Assembly: GCF_024612015.1 (NCBI RefSeq)
Contig: NZ_CP102512.1
Span: 5,084,001 to 5,148,000 of the forward strand
DNA from: Streptomyces sp. CA-210063
GTDB lineage: Bacteria > Actinomycetota > Actinomycetes > Streptomycetales > Streptomycetaceae
Direction: 5' to 3'
Length of the DNA: 64,000 bases
In this document: positions 17,707 through 25,908 of the stretch, piece after piece
Layout: the number at the start of each line of letters is the position of its first letter
How positions within the stretch are numbered: the first letter of the stretch is position 1
Made by a program: the position numbers and the translations under genes
Notes under the pieces: generated by a model
Seen by the model: only the letters and a program-made list of their open reading frames with translations
The model's database searches: none
Told to the model about the DNA's origin: nothing

Positions 17707-18753
17707 ATGTCCCTCCGCCGCCGCGGCACCGCCGCCGCAGCCCTCGCCCTCGCCGCCGCGCTCTCCCTGACGGCGTGCGGCGGTTCCTCCGACGGGGAGG
17801 GGTCGGGCGCCGGGGCCTCCGCCGGCGCCGCCGACAAGAAGGACGTCGCCAAGGGGGGCAAGGACTTCGCGGACGCGGCGAAGAAGACCGCCGCGATGGG
17901 CACCGACGCCGCGCCCGGCGAGTGGCCGCGCACCATCGAACACGCGATGGGCGAGACGGAGCTGAAGGCCGAGCCCAAGCGCGTGGTCGTGCTCGACGTC
18001 GGCGAGCTCGACAACGTTGTTTCCCTCGGCATCAAGCCGGTCGGCCTCGCCCCGACCGAGGGCTCCCCTGAGCTGCCGTCGTACCTGAAGAAGGACGCGG
18101 GCAGCCCGAAGAACGTCGGCACGATCAACAGCCTCAACCTGGAGGCGATCGCCGCGCTGAAGCCCGACCTGATCCTCGGCAGCCAGCTGCGCGCCGCCGA
18201 CAAGTACGACGAGCTGTCCCAGATCGCGCCGACCGTCTTCTCCGTCCGCCCCGGCTTCACCTGGAAGGAGAACTACCTCCTCAACGCGGCCGCCCTCGAC
18301 AAGACGGCCCAGGCGAAGGAGAAGCTGGCGGCCTACGAGGCGAAGGCCGACGCGCTCGGCAAGAAGCTCGGCGCCGACAAGCCGACCGTCTCGATGGTCC
18401 GCTTCATGCCGGACGGCGTCATCCGCCTCTACGCCAACGCCTCGTTCATCGGCACGATCCTCAAGGACGTCGGCGTCCCGCGTCCGAAGAACCAGGACAT
18501 CGAGGACCTCGCCGCCGAGATCAGCGCCGAGAACATCGACCAGGCCGACGCCGACTACATCTTCACCGGCGTCTACGGCGACCCGAAGGCCACCGACAAG
18601 TCCGCCGCCCAGAGCAACCCGCTCTGGAAGAACCTCTCCGCCGTCAAGTCCGGCCACGCCTACGACGTCCCGGACGAGACCTGGTACCTCGGCCTCGGCG
18701 TGACCGCCGCCGACGAGGTGCTCGGCGACCTGGACGAGCACCTCACCAAGTAG
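17707..18753 (+). CDS. Siderophore-binding lipoprotein of ABC importer
   Basis: This 348-aa periplasmic-binding-type lipoprotein has a signal peptide with lipobox LTAC (Cys about residue 23), then a Ser/Gly/Lys-rich linker and a class III binding fold (RVVVLDVGELDNVVSLGIKPVGLA, LNLEAIAALKPDLILGSQ, YDELSQIAPTVF). It captures ferric siderophore at the cell surface for the two upstream permeases. Which siderophore is bound cannot be read from sequence. Confidence 0.92.
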   Translation: MSLRRRGTAAAALALAAALSLTACGGSSDGEGSGAGASAGAADKKDVAKGGKDFADAAKKTAAMGTDAAPGEWPRTIEHAMGETELKAEPKRVVVLDVGELDNVVSLGIKPVGLAPTEGSPELPSYLKKDAGSPKNVGTINSLNLEAIAALKPDLILGSQLRAADKYDELSQIAPTVFSVRPGFTWKENYLLNAAALDKTAQAKEKLAAYEAKADALGKKLGADKPTVSMVRFMPDGVIRLYANASFIGTILKDVGVPRPKNQDIEDLAAEISAENIDQADADYIFTGVYGDPKATDKSAAQSNPLWKNLSAVKSGHAYDVPDETWYLGLGVTAADEVLGDLDEHLTK

Positions 18754-18760
18754 GCACGGC

Positions 18761-19114
18761 TCAGGGCGTCGGGTCCGGACGGTTGCCCCGGCGGAGGGCG
18801 CGGGCGCACCAGGTGATGAGTGCGGCGTTGGCCAGGCCGCCGAGGACGACGGCGACGACGAGTGTCACCGCGCCGTCCGGCAGCACGAGCCAGACGAAGC
18901 TGACCGGCGCGGTGGCCAGGAGAGGGATGACGGCCGCCATGGACCCGTCCGAGCCGTCGCCCGAGCTCACCACGATCGCCCAGATCAGCAGGGCGACGCA
19001 GGCCGCGAGATAGACGAGCGCGAGGATGTCGCCTGCGGCGGGGCGCGAGCGGCCATGCGGGAATCGGCGCGGCAGGGATCGGCCGGAATCGGTATCGGTA
19101 TCGGTGCCGGTCAC
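18761..19114 (-). CDS. Small membrane protein, three predicted segments
   Basis: This 117-aa protein has a polar N-terminus (TDTDTDS repeat) and three membrane segments (ILALVYLAACVALLIWAIVV, MAAVIPLLATAPVSFVWLVL, AVTLVVAVVLGGLANAALITW). It resembles a small Streptomyces family annotated after SCO4225, but I hold this loosely. The start is GTG with GAGGAG upstream. It lies just downstream of the response-regulator gene on the same strand and may share its transcript. Confidence 0.6.
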   Translation of the reverse strand: MTGTDTDTDSGRSLPRRFPHGRSRPAAGDILALVYLAACVALLIWAIVVSSGDGSDGSMAAVIPLLATAPVSFVWLVLPDGAVTLVVAVVLGGLANAALITWCARALRRGNRPDPTP

Positions 19115-19160
19115 GGGCGGTGTGCTCCTCAGCTGTGGTGCGGGAGGGGTGTACGGGCCG

Positions 19161-19844
19161 TCAGAGGTGGGCGCCCGGTGGGTTCGGGCGGGCGAGGCCC
19201 AGGTCGTACGCGAGGATGGTCGCCTGGACGCGGTCGCGCAGGCCGAGTTTGCGCAGCAGGGCGTTGACGTGGGACTTCACGGTGCCGACGGTGATGCCGA
19301 GCTCCTCGGCGATCTCCGCGTTGGTGAGGCCGGTGGCGACCAGGCCGAGGACGTTCCGCTGGCTGCCGGTGAGGGTTTCGAGTACGCGGGGGACGCTGCC
19401 GTCCCCCGCTCCCGGGGCCGTTCCGGAGGCGTAGTGGCCGATGAGGCGGCGGGTCGCGGACGGGGCGAGCACGCTCTCGCCGGCGGCCACCACCCGGATG
19501 CCGGCCAGCAGTTCGGCGGCGTGCACGTCCTTCAGGAGGAACCCGGAGGCTCCGGCGCGCAGGGCGTCGAAGACATACGCGTCGAGGTCGAAGGTGGTCA
19601 GCACGAGCACGCGGGGCGCGTCCTCGCGGCCGGTGATGATGCGGGTGGCGGCGATACCGTCCAGCTCGGGCATGCGTACGTCCATGACGACGACGTCCGG
19701 CGCCAACTCCTGGGCGAGCCGGACCGCTTCGGCCCCGTCGGCGGCCTCACCGACGACCGTCATGTCGTCCTCGGCGTCGATCACGGCGGCGAACCCCGCC
19801 CGTACGATGCCCTGGTCGTCGACGACCAGCACCTTGAGGCTCAT
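19161..19844 (-). CDS. NarL/FixJ-type response regulator
   Basis: This 227-aa regulator has a receiver domain (VLVVDDQGIVRAGFAAVID, phosphoacceptor Asp in VVMDVRMPELDG, switch residues in VLVLTTFDLDAYVFDALRAGASGFLLKD) and a C-terminal LuxR helix-turn-helix (GLTNAEIAEELGITVGTVKSHVNALLRKLG). It overlaps the kinase gene by 4 bp, so they form a two-component pair. The target genes are not evident. Confidence 0.94.
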   Translation of the reverse strand: MSLKVLVVDDQGIVRAGFAAVIDAEDDMTVVGEAADGAEAVRLAQELAPDVVVMDVRMPELDGIAATRIITGREDAPRVLVLTTFDLDAYVFDALRAGASGFLLKDVHAAELLAGIRVVAAGESVLAPSATRRLIGHYASGTAPGAGDGSVPRVLETLTGSQRNVLGLVATGLTNAEIAEELGITVGTVKSHVNALLRKLGLRDRVQATILAYDLGLARPNPPGAHL

Positions 19845-22279
19845 CGCTCACTTCCCTCTTCCTTGTCTGTCGCGCGGCCCTGTTCCACGGGCGCCGCGGC
19901 GAGCGGCAGCCGGAGGTGGACCGTACCCGGCCCGCCTGTGGTCAGGGTGCCGCCGAGCGGTGCGATCCGGGCCGTCAGCCGCTCCCGTACGGCGGGGCGC
20001 GCGGCGCGCGGCACCCCGGTGGCCGTGAGCGTCAACGTACCGTCGTCGGCGTCGAGTTCGAGCATCGCGGGTTCGTCTCCACCGGCCGCGAGGACCGTCT
20101 CGGCGGCGTGGTAGGCGGCCAGGTCGACGGCGGTGGGCAGGCGTTGCGGTACGCGGTCGGTCAGGCGTATCTCGACGTCGCGGCCGGTGGCCCGGCACTG
20201 GTGGGCGAGCAGGTCGAGCGCCTGGAGGGTGGGCTGCGGACGGCGCCGGGCCCCCGCCTCGTCCTCGCCCTCGCTCTCCCGGACCGCGTCGAGCAGGGCG
20301 CGCATCGCGGCCAGGGCCTCACGGGCACGTTCGGCGGTCGCGTCGAGCCGGCCCGCCTCCGCCTCCCCGACCATGTCGGCGGTACGGGACAGCACGGTCG
20401 TCTCCAGCCCCGCCGCGATCCGCCGCCGCTCCGCCCACGCGTCCCGCACGGCCTCCTCGGTCCAGACGGTGAGCCGTTCCTCCTGTGTCCCCCGAACCGC
20501 CAGAACCCGCCGCCCACGCAGGGTGCCGCCCCAGCGGGCGGCGCCGACCGCCAGGACCGCCCCGGCCGACGCCCCCACGGCGACCGCCCAGTCGGGGGCC
20601 GTCGTGCCGTGGTCCAGTACGGCGACGGTGGCGGCGAGGGCGTGCACGAGTACGGCCGCGATCGCCACGGGCGCGACCTGGAGAGCCGCCGTGCCCGGGA
20701 GGGCCAACAGGCGTACATGGCGGGGCCGTTCGGCAGGGGACGGCTCGTCGGCCGTACGAACGGGGGCCGCGGCCGTGCGTTCCGCAGGATCCGCCACCGC
20801 ACGCGCCGCCTCCCCCGCCAGAGCCGCGCACGTGGCCAGCATGCTCAGGGCGGGGGGCAGGAAGGCCGGGCCGGTGTAGTCGCCGACGGCCATCGCCAGC
20901 GGCCAGAGCGGGGCCAGGCCGAGGAGGGCGCCGAGGGCGGTGCGGGGTGCGCGGCGCAGCCAGAGCAGGGCGACCGCCTGGGCCGCCGCGAGCAGGGCGA
21001 AGAGGATGCCCGCGGAGACATGCGACCCGCTCGACGTGGTCTCGGCGCGGATGACCAGGACCGGGAGCAGTGGTTGGAGGACGAGGGCGACGGCGGCGAT
21101 CACCTGGGCCAGGCGGTAGCCGCGCGGGGCGGACTGTTCGACCTGGGTGGTGGTGCGGCCGGGCAGGGCCGCGCGTATCTCCCAACCGCCGTCCGCCGTG
21201 GGGCCGCTGTGCAGCGTGCCGCCCGCCTCCCGGGCCCGGGACCGCAGGAATCCCTGGCCGCGCCCGCCGCCGAGGCCCGCCGCGTGGGCCGCCGTACCGG
21301 TGGGCGGGGCCGCGCTGGTGACCACGACGTCCGTGCGGGTGTCGCCGTACCGGACGACCACCTTCGTGTGCGCGCCGGGCGCGTGCCGGGCCACGTTGGT
21401 CAGGCCCTCGCGCACGATGCCGTACGCCGCGTCCGCTACGGCACCGTCCGGCAGCGGGTCGATCTCGCAGTCCACCTGCTGGTCGAGGCGCCGGAACCCG
21501 GCGACGAGGTCCAGCAGCCGTTCCTCCGGCGACGGCAGATCCTCGCGGGAGGGCGCCGGCGCCCGTACGGCGCTGAGCGCGCGCGTGACCTCACGGCCCG
21601 TCTCGACCGCGAACTCCAAGGCCTCCGCAGCCAGTTCGGGACGCCGGTCGCGCAGCCCGAGCGCCGCGCCCGCCGTGACGACGACGGCCGTCAGATGGTG
21701 GGCGCTGACATCGTGCAACTCCCGCTCCATCCGCCGCCGTTCGACCGCCGGCAGCCGATGCCGCTCGGTCTCGGCCCGCTTCAACCGCCGCTCGGCCGCC
21801 CGCCGTGCGCGCCGGTTCCGTCGTACGAGGAGGCCGGCGCCGCACGCGCCGGCGTACAGCAGGGCGGTGAGGACGAGGTCGAGGCCGTCGCGGTCGCTGA
21901 GCCCGTGCAGGCTGATGTTCTGGAGGAGTTGCCAGACGGCGAGCGCCACCCCGCACAACACGGCGGTGAAGGTGTCGCGTTCGGTCGCCACGGTGAACAG
22001 GGCCAGCGCGACCCCCGCCGTGCCGAGGACGGCCATCGCCCCGGCGGGCAGCGGCCCGGCACCCAGCGCGCACGCGGCCGCGACCACGACGAGGGCGACC
22101 ACCGGGCGGGTACGGCGCAGCGCGAGCGCGGCCGTCACCACTCCGGCGACCAGGGCCGCCACCAGCAGCGCGGACCCGGACGGGACCGTACCGCGCACCA
22201 GCGCCGCCCCGGGCCACACCAGGGCCTGGGCGCAGATCAGCAGGACCGGGAGCAGCCGGTCGTCATCTGTTCGAATCAT
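19841..22279 (-). CDS. Double-module sensor histidine kinase (HisKA_3)
   Basis: This 812-aa membrane kinase is about twice the usual length. Module 1 has about five membrane segments (8-150), a HisKA_3 domain with the phosphoacceptor H189 (RRRMERELHDVSAHH) and an ATPase domain ending near residue 370. Module 2 repeats the plan: further membrane segments (about 385-580), then a degenerate dimerisation helix reading ERRRIAAGLETTVL where the ELHD His should be, and a weakly conserved ATPase-like end. The second module is probably non-catalytic, for sensing or regulation. It is coupled to the response regulator downstream. Confidence 0.9.
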   Translation of the reverse strand: MIRTDDDRLLPVLLICAQALVWPGAALVRGTVPSGSALLVAALVAGVVTAALALRRTRPVVALVVVAAACALGAGPLPAGAMAVLGTAGVALALFTVATERDTFTAVLCGVALAVWQLLQNISLHGLSDRDGLDLVLTALLYAGACGAGLLVRRNRRARRAAERRLKRAETERHRLPAVERRRMERELHDVSAHHLTAVVVTAGAALGLRDRRPELAAEALEFAVETGREVTRALSAVRAPAPSREDLPSPEERLLDLVAGFRRLDQQVDCEIDPLPDGAVADAAYGIVREGLTNVARHAPGAHTKVVVRYGDTRTDVVVTSAAPPTGTAAHAAGLGGGRGQGFLRSRAREAGGTLHSGPTADGGWEIRAALPGRTTTQVEQSAPRGYRLAQVIAAVALVLQPLLPVLVIRAETTSSGSHVSAGILFALLAAAQAVALLWLRRAPRTALGALLGLAPLWPLAMAVGDYTGPAFLPPALSMLATCAALAGEAARAVADPAERTAAAPVRTADEPSPAERPRHVRLLALPGTAALQVAPVAIAAVLVHALAATVAVLDHGTTAPDWAVAVGASAGAVLAVGAARWGGTLRGRRVLAVRGTQEERLTVWTEEAVRDAWAERRRIAAGLETTVLSRTADMVGEAEAGRLDATAERAREALAAMRALLDAVRESEGEDEAGARRRPQPTLQALDLLAHQCRATGRDVEIRLTDRVPQRLPTAVDLAAYHAAETVLAAGGDEPAMLELDADDGTLTLTATGVPRAARPAVRERLTARIAPLGGTLTTGGPGTVHLRLPLAAAPVEQGRATDKEEGSER

Positions 22280-22515
22280 CGCGGGACAAGGCTAGGGCCA
22301 CGGGTCGGCGCCCCGAGTCCGGCTGAAGGCGGAGGTCCCTCTTGAACCTGGGTTATAGACCTCTACCTGCGGTTCGACGGGGGCAATCGTCCCGCAGCGC
22401 GACGACCGGGATATACCCCGCTCCATAAGCTCGATCACATCGAAAGCGGGAATCGCTCCACCGCGATTCACCTTTCCGTGTATTTCCGTCCGCAATGAAT
22501 TCAGGGGGATTTCCC

Positions 22516-22965
22516 ATGTCCAAGCGCATCATCGTCTCGTCCGTCGTCGGTGTCCTCGCCCTCGGCGGAGTGGCCGCCGGTGGTCTCGCCCTCGCCTCGG
22601 CCGCCACGAAGCTCACCGTGGAGAACACGTCGGCGCGCTACGTCGCCCCGACCGGCGGCAAGGCCGGCTCGTTCACCTTCACCGCGGACGTGAGCGACAA
22701 CTCGGGCGTCCAGGGCCTCAAGGTCATCGCCTGGCCCGCGAGTTCGAAGCTCGACCCGACCGAGGCGGAGATGACGCACGTGGACAGCGCCGAGTGCCGC
22801 GGCACCTCGGACGACACGTCCCGCTGCACCTACACACTCAAGGTCACGAAGGCGGAGGCGGCCGGCCTCGCCAAGGGCACCTGGCACATCTCGGCGCTGG
22901 CGACGGCCGAGGACGGCGACACGGAGTTCGTGTCGCCCGCCGCGTCGTTCGAGGTCACGGGCTGA
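22516..22965 (+). CDS. Secreted DUF5707-like protein
   Basis: This 149-aa exported protein starts with a signal peptide (MSKRIIVSSVVGVLALGGVAAGG, cleavage near ALASAAT). The mature part looks like a single beta-sandwich with one Cys pair (SAECRG, SRCTYTL). It resembles the Streptomyces DUF5707 family of unknown function. ATG at 22516 has the ribosome-binding site AGGGGG and puts the Lys/Arg region at the N-terminus; the frame is open to 22495. Its stop lies in a tandem duplication. Confidence 0.72.
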   Translation: MSKRIIVSSVVGVLALGGVAAGGLALASAATKLTVENTSARYVAPTGGKAGSFTFTADVSDNSGVQGLKVIAWPASSKLDPTEAEMTHVDSAECRGTSDDTSRCTYTLKVTKAEAAGLAKGTWHISALATAEDGDTEFVSPAASFEVTG

Positions 22966-22990
22966 ACGTCGTTCGAGGTCACGGGCTGAA
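22943..22990 (+). repeat. 24-bp tandem duplication spanning a stop codon
   Basis: Two identical 24-bp units (22943-22966 and 22967-22990) cover the last codons and stop of the DUF5707-like gene, so the protein end is duplicated after the stop. Confidence 0.9.
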
Positions 22991-23027
22991 CCGCCGCGCC
23001 CGCGGCCACCGGCGCCGGGCAACGAAA

Positions 23028-23055
23028 AGGGCCCGCACCTCAAGGTGCGGGCCCT
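23028..23055. terminator. Bidirectional terminator between DUF5707-like gene and csp
   Basis: A perfect 12-bp stem (23028-23039 with 23044-23055, loop TCAA). Read on the minus strand it is followed by TTTTCGTT, so it suits the cold-shock gene; on the plus strand it closes the DUF5707-like gene. Confidence 0.88.
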
Positions 23056-23097
23056 CTGTTCCGCCGTGTATGCGCGGAGCGTCAGGTAATGCGGACG

Positions 23098-23301
23098 TCA
23101 GGCGGGAACGATGTTCTCCGCCTGCGGGCCCTTCTGGCCCTGCGTGACGTCGAAGGTCACCTTCTGGCCTTCCTGAAGCTCACGGAAGCCCTGGGTGGCG
23201 ATGTTCGAGTAGTGGGCGAAGACGTCGGCGCCGCCGCCGTCCTGCGCGATGAAGCCGAAGCCCTTTTCCGCGTTGAACCACTTAACCGTACCGGTGGCCA
23301 T
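23098..23301 (-). CDS. Cold-shock protein (CspA family), second copy
   Basis: This 67-aa cold-shock domain protein is nearly identical to the one at 11770-11973, with RNP1 KGFGFIAQ and RNP2 [12 protein letters not shown] at 23301 gives the family length; a longer open frame to 23538 is leader sequence. It is a stand-alone gene with no helicase beside it, so the two copies probably differ in regulation rather than function. Confidence 0.96.
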   Translation of the reverse strand: MATGTVKWFNAEKGFGFIAQDGGGADVFAHYSNIATQGFRELQEGQKVTFDVTQGQKGPQAENIVPA

Positions 23302-23724
23302 GTCAATTCTCCTGTGGCAGTACTGGAACCCGCACCTCGCAGGCTCCCTGATCGCTGTGATGATCACCTGCCCGGGAACCGGAAAATGGCAACCACAACT
23401 GCAATTCACGCCCACCCTAGCACGGACGGAATCGACGCGGGGAGAACAAAAACCGCCCGGAAAAATACAGAAAGAATACCGGCGGAACACCGATAAAAAC
23501 ATCGCTCCACCCCGGCCGATTTTCTCCTCCGGCGCCACCAGTTTTCTTACGCGCCACCGGAGCGGTCAGAGCGGCCGTGGCCGCCGTCGCCACCCTCACC
23601 GTCCGCCCGCGAAGTCCCGGCCGACACCGGGGAGTCGGGCGGGTTCCCGTACGGAGACTTCAGCGGCCCCACCGAAATCCTGCTGCCGTGATCACAGTTT
23701 TTCTCGCCCCCTCGGCTCCCGCCG
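23302..23724. other. Intergenic region: csp leader and gene-poor stretch
   Basis: This 423-bp gap carries the promoter and leader of the second cold-shock gene. A lower-GC, A-rich part (23440-23500) includes, on the minus strand, a short CCGCC/GGCGG stem followed by TTTTTG, similar in placement to the hairpin of the first cold-shock gene. The plus-strand end near 23620-23690 reads like a short degenerate C-terminus, but no start can be assigned. Confidence 0.5.
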
Positions 23725-25101
23725 TCACACCCAGCAGCCGTTGACCGTGGCCGCGAGGCCGTCGAGGGCGTCCTTGATGTCGGACGGGCCGGCGGTGGAG
23801 TCGTTCTCGATGAAGGAGAAGACCTTCCAGTCGCCGTCCTGGTCCTTGGTCAGACCGCTCAACGCGACCGCGCCGGTGAGGGTGCCGGTCTTGCCCTTGA
23901 CCTGGCCGACGGCGCACTGCGAGTCGGCGGTGTCGAAGCGGCCGAACTCCGGGCCCAGGGTGGCGCCCGCCTCACCGGAGACGGGCAGCCCGTCGATGAT
24001 GTACTTCAGCGTCTGGCTGTGCCGCGGATCGGCGGCCAGGTCGACGATGTCGGCCATGGTCCGCGCCGGGATACGCGTCGCGCGGGACAGCCCGCTGCCG
24101 TCGTACATCTCGAAGTGGTCCAGCGAGATGCCGTACCGGGTGAGGACGTCGCGGACGACCGCGGTCCCGTCCTCGAAGGTGGCGGCGCGGCCCGCGCCGA
24201 TCGCGGTGAGGCGCAGCAGCGACTCGGCGATGTCGTTGTCGCTGACCTTGAGCATCTGCTTCACGACGGTGGACAGTTTGTCGGAGGTGTGCGTCGCGAC
24301 GGGCACGTCGCCCTTGCCGACCACGCCGCGGGTGACCTCGCCGTCGACCGTGACGCCCCGCTCGGCGAGGAGCCCCGCGAAGACGCCGCCCGCGTCGAGG
24401 GAGGTGTCCTCGACGTTGTGCGAGTCGACGACCAGCGCGCGTACCGGTGCGATGGAGTCCGGGTAGTAGCCGGTGTTCCAGCCGTTGGCGAGGGTCGGCT
24501 CGGGGAAGAGGCTGTCGTCGATACGGACCTTCACCGAGGTGAGCCCGGCGTTCTTCAGCCCGGCGACGGCGGTCTTGGCGAGCGCGTCGAGGTCGTCGGT
24601 CGTCAGGGTGCGGTCGCCGCCGCCGACGAGGGTGAGCGTGCCGTCGCCGTACACGACCTTCGTGGTGAGCCGGTGGTCCGGGCCGAGCACCGTCAGCGCG
24701 GCGGTGGAGGTCGCGAGCTTCGTGTTGGATGCGGCCATCAGCGCGGTGTCGGCGTTGTGCCCCCACACGACCTTGTCGGACTTGGCGTCGATGACGACAC
24801 CGCTGAGCGTGCTGCCGAGCCGGGTGTCCTGGCTGCGCGTGTTCAGGTTGTCCGCGATCTTCTGCTCGGTGGGGTCGAGTTCGGTGGTGCCCGCCTTGGC
24901 GGTGGCCTTGTCGGCGGCGAAGGCCGACGGCCCGGCCAGGATCGTCCCGGCGACGGGGGCGACCACCGCGATCACGGCCGCCCGGCGCAGCGCCGGGTTG
25001 GGGGCCTTGGTCTTACGGTGCCGACCGCCCGCGCGGAGAACAGAGGAAGGGGAAGGGAAAGGCGAAGGGGCGGGGGAAGGCGAAAGGGATGTGCTGGGCA
25101 T
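23725..25101 (-). CDS. dacB: D-alanyl-D-alanine carboxypeptidase/endopeptidase (PBP4, S13)
   Basis: This 458-aa class C penicillin-binding protein trims or cleaves peptidoglycan cross-links outside the membrane. The active-site motifs are SNTK (S125-K128), SDN (287-289) and KTG (404-406), in order and at S13-like spacing, with the extra insert domain between the first two. The N-terminus has a Pro/Ser-rich stretch, then a basic region and hydrophobic export segment ending near PSAFAAD (about residue 63). ATG at 25101 is chosen; upstream in-frame codons are rich in Cys and Pro and look non-coding. Confidence 0.92.
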   Translation of the reverse strand: MPSTSLSPSPAPSPFPSPSSVLRAGGRHRKTKAPNPALRRAAVIAVVAPVAGTILAGPSAFAADKATAKAGTTELDPTEQKIADNLNTRSQDTRLGSTLSGVVIDAKSDKVVWGHNADTALMAASNTKLATSTAALTVLGPDHRLTTKVVYGDGTLTLVGGGDRTLTTDDLDALAKTAVAGLKNAGLTSVKVRIDDSLFPEPTLANGWNTGYYPDSIAPVRALVVDSHNVEDTSLDAGGVFAGLLAERGVTVDGEVTRGVVGKGDVPVATHTSDKLSTVVKQMLKVSDNDIAESLLRLTAIGAGRAATFEDGTAVVRDVLTRYGISLDHFEMYDGSGLSRATRIPARTMADIVDLAADPRHSQTLKYIIDGLPVSGEAGATLGPEFGRFDTADSQCAVGQVKGKTGTLTGAVALSGLTKDQDGDWKVFSFIENDSTAGPSDIKDALDGLAATVNGCWV

Positions 25102-25348
25102 GGGGGGCCTCGGTGGGGGTTCCAGGGAATCTTGAAACCGAAAGTAACAGCAGAGGCCCCTGCTACCGATGGGTACTGTGTGAAGACCTGAAGCGTCCCG
25201 TTCCGTTTGTGGCGGCGGCCACAACTGGGCGGGCGGACGCCGGAGTCGGTCGGCGGAGTCGGCCGCGGAAGGCGCCCGGCATGCCGTTGTCAGTGCCGGG
25301 GGCTAGTCTCCGGGCAACTGACCGTTTGCCCGTTTCAGGGAGGTTTTC

Positions 25349-25762
25349 ATGGTCTCGCGGCTCAACCCGTACCTCAGTTTCGACGGCGACGCCCGGCAGG
25401 CGCTGGAGTTCTACAAGGAGGTCTTCGGCGGCGAGCTGTCGCTGAACACCTACGGCAGCTTCGGCCAACCGGACGCTCCCGAGTCCGACAAAATCATGCA
25501 CGGCATGCTGGAGACCCCGAGCGGCTTCACCCTGATGGCCTCCGACACCCCGCCCGGCATGGACCACACCCCCGGCACCAACTTCTCCGTCAGCCTCAGC
25601 GGCGACGACGACACCGAACTGCGCGGCTACTGGGAGAAGCTCTCCGCCGGCGGCACGGTCGCCGTCCCCCTCGACAAGCAGATGTGGGGCGACGTCTTCG
25701 GCATGTGCACGGACCGCTTCGGCATCCCGTGGATGGTCAACATCAGCGAGCCACAGGGCTGA
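25349..25762 (+). CDS. VOC-family (PhnB/glyoxalase-like) protein
   Basis: This 137-aa protein has the paired beta-alpha-beta-beta-beta units of the vicinal-oxygen-chelate fold, of the PhnB/3-demethylubiquinone-type subgroup: LNPYLSFDGDARQALEFYKEVFGGEL and WGDVFGMCTDRFGIPWMVNI. Members may bind a metal; the substrate is not known. ATG follows a strong AGGGAGG site. It is a single-gene unit ending in a hairpin. Confidence 0.9.
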   Translation: MVSRLNPYLSFDGDARQALEFYKEVFGGELSLNTYGSFGQPDAPESDKIMHGMLETPSGFTLMASDTPPGMDHTPGTNFSVSLSGDDDTELRGYWEKLSAGGTVAVPLDKQMWGDVFGMCTDRFGIPWMVNISEPQG

Positions 25763-25797
25763 GCGCCGGCGAGCCGGGCCACCACCGACAGCTTTGG

Positions 25798-25840
25798 CCC
25801 CCCGCTCGGAACGGCGAACCGAACCGTTCCGAGCGGGGGC
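25798..25840. terminator. Bidirectional terminator between VOC gene and pectate lyase
   Basis: Arms of about 16-17 bp (25798-25814 and 25824-25840) around a 9-base loop lie between two convergent genes. Confidence 0.85.
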
Positions 25841-25854
25841 AAACCTCAACGGAA

Positions 25855-25908
25855 GGTCACGCCCTCAGCCGAGGTCACGTCCTCAACCGAGGTCACGCCC
25901 TCAACCGA
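25855..25908 (+). repeat. Three 18-bp tandem repeats at pectate lyase 3' end
   Basis: Three units of GGTCACGYCCTCARCCGA (25855-25872, 25873-25890, 25891-25908). The last covers the stop of the lyase gene, so the coding end has been copied twice downstream. Confidence 0.85.
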
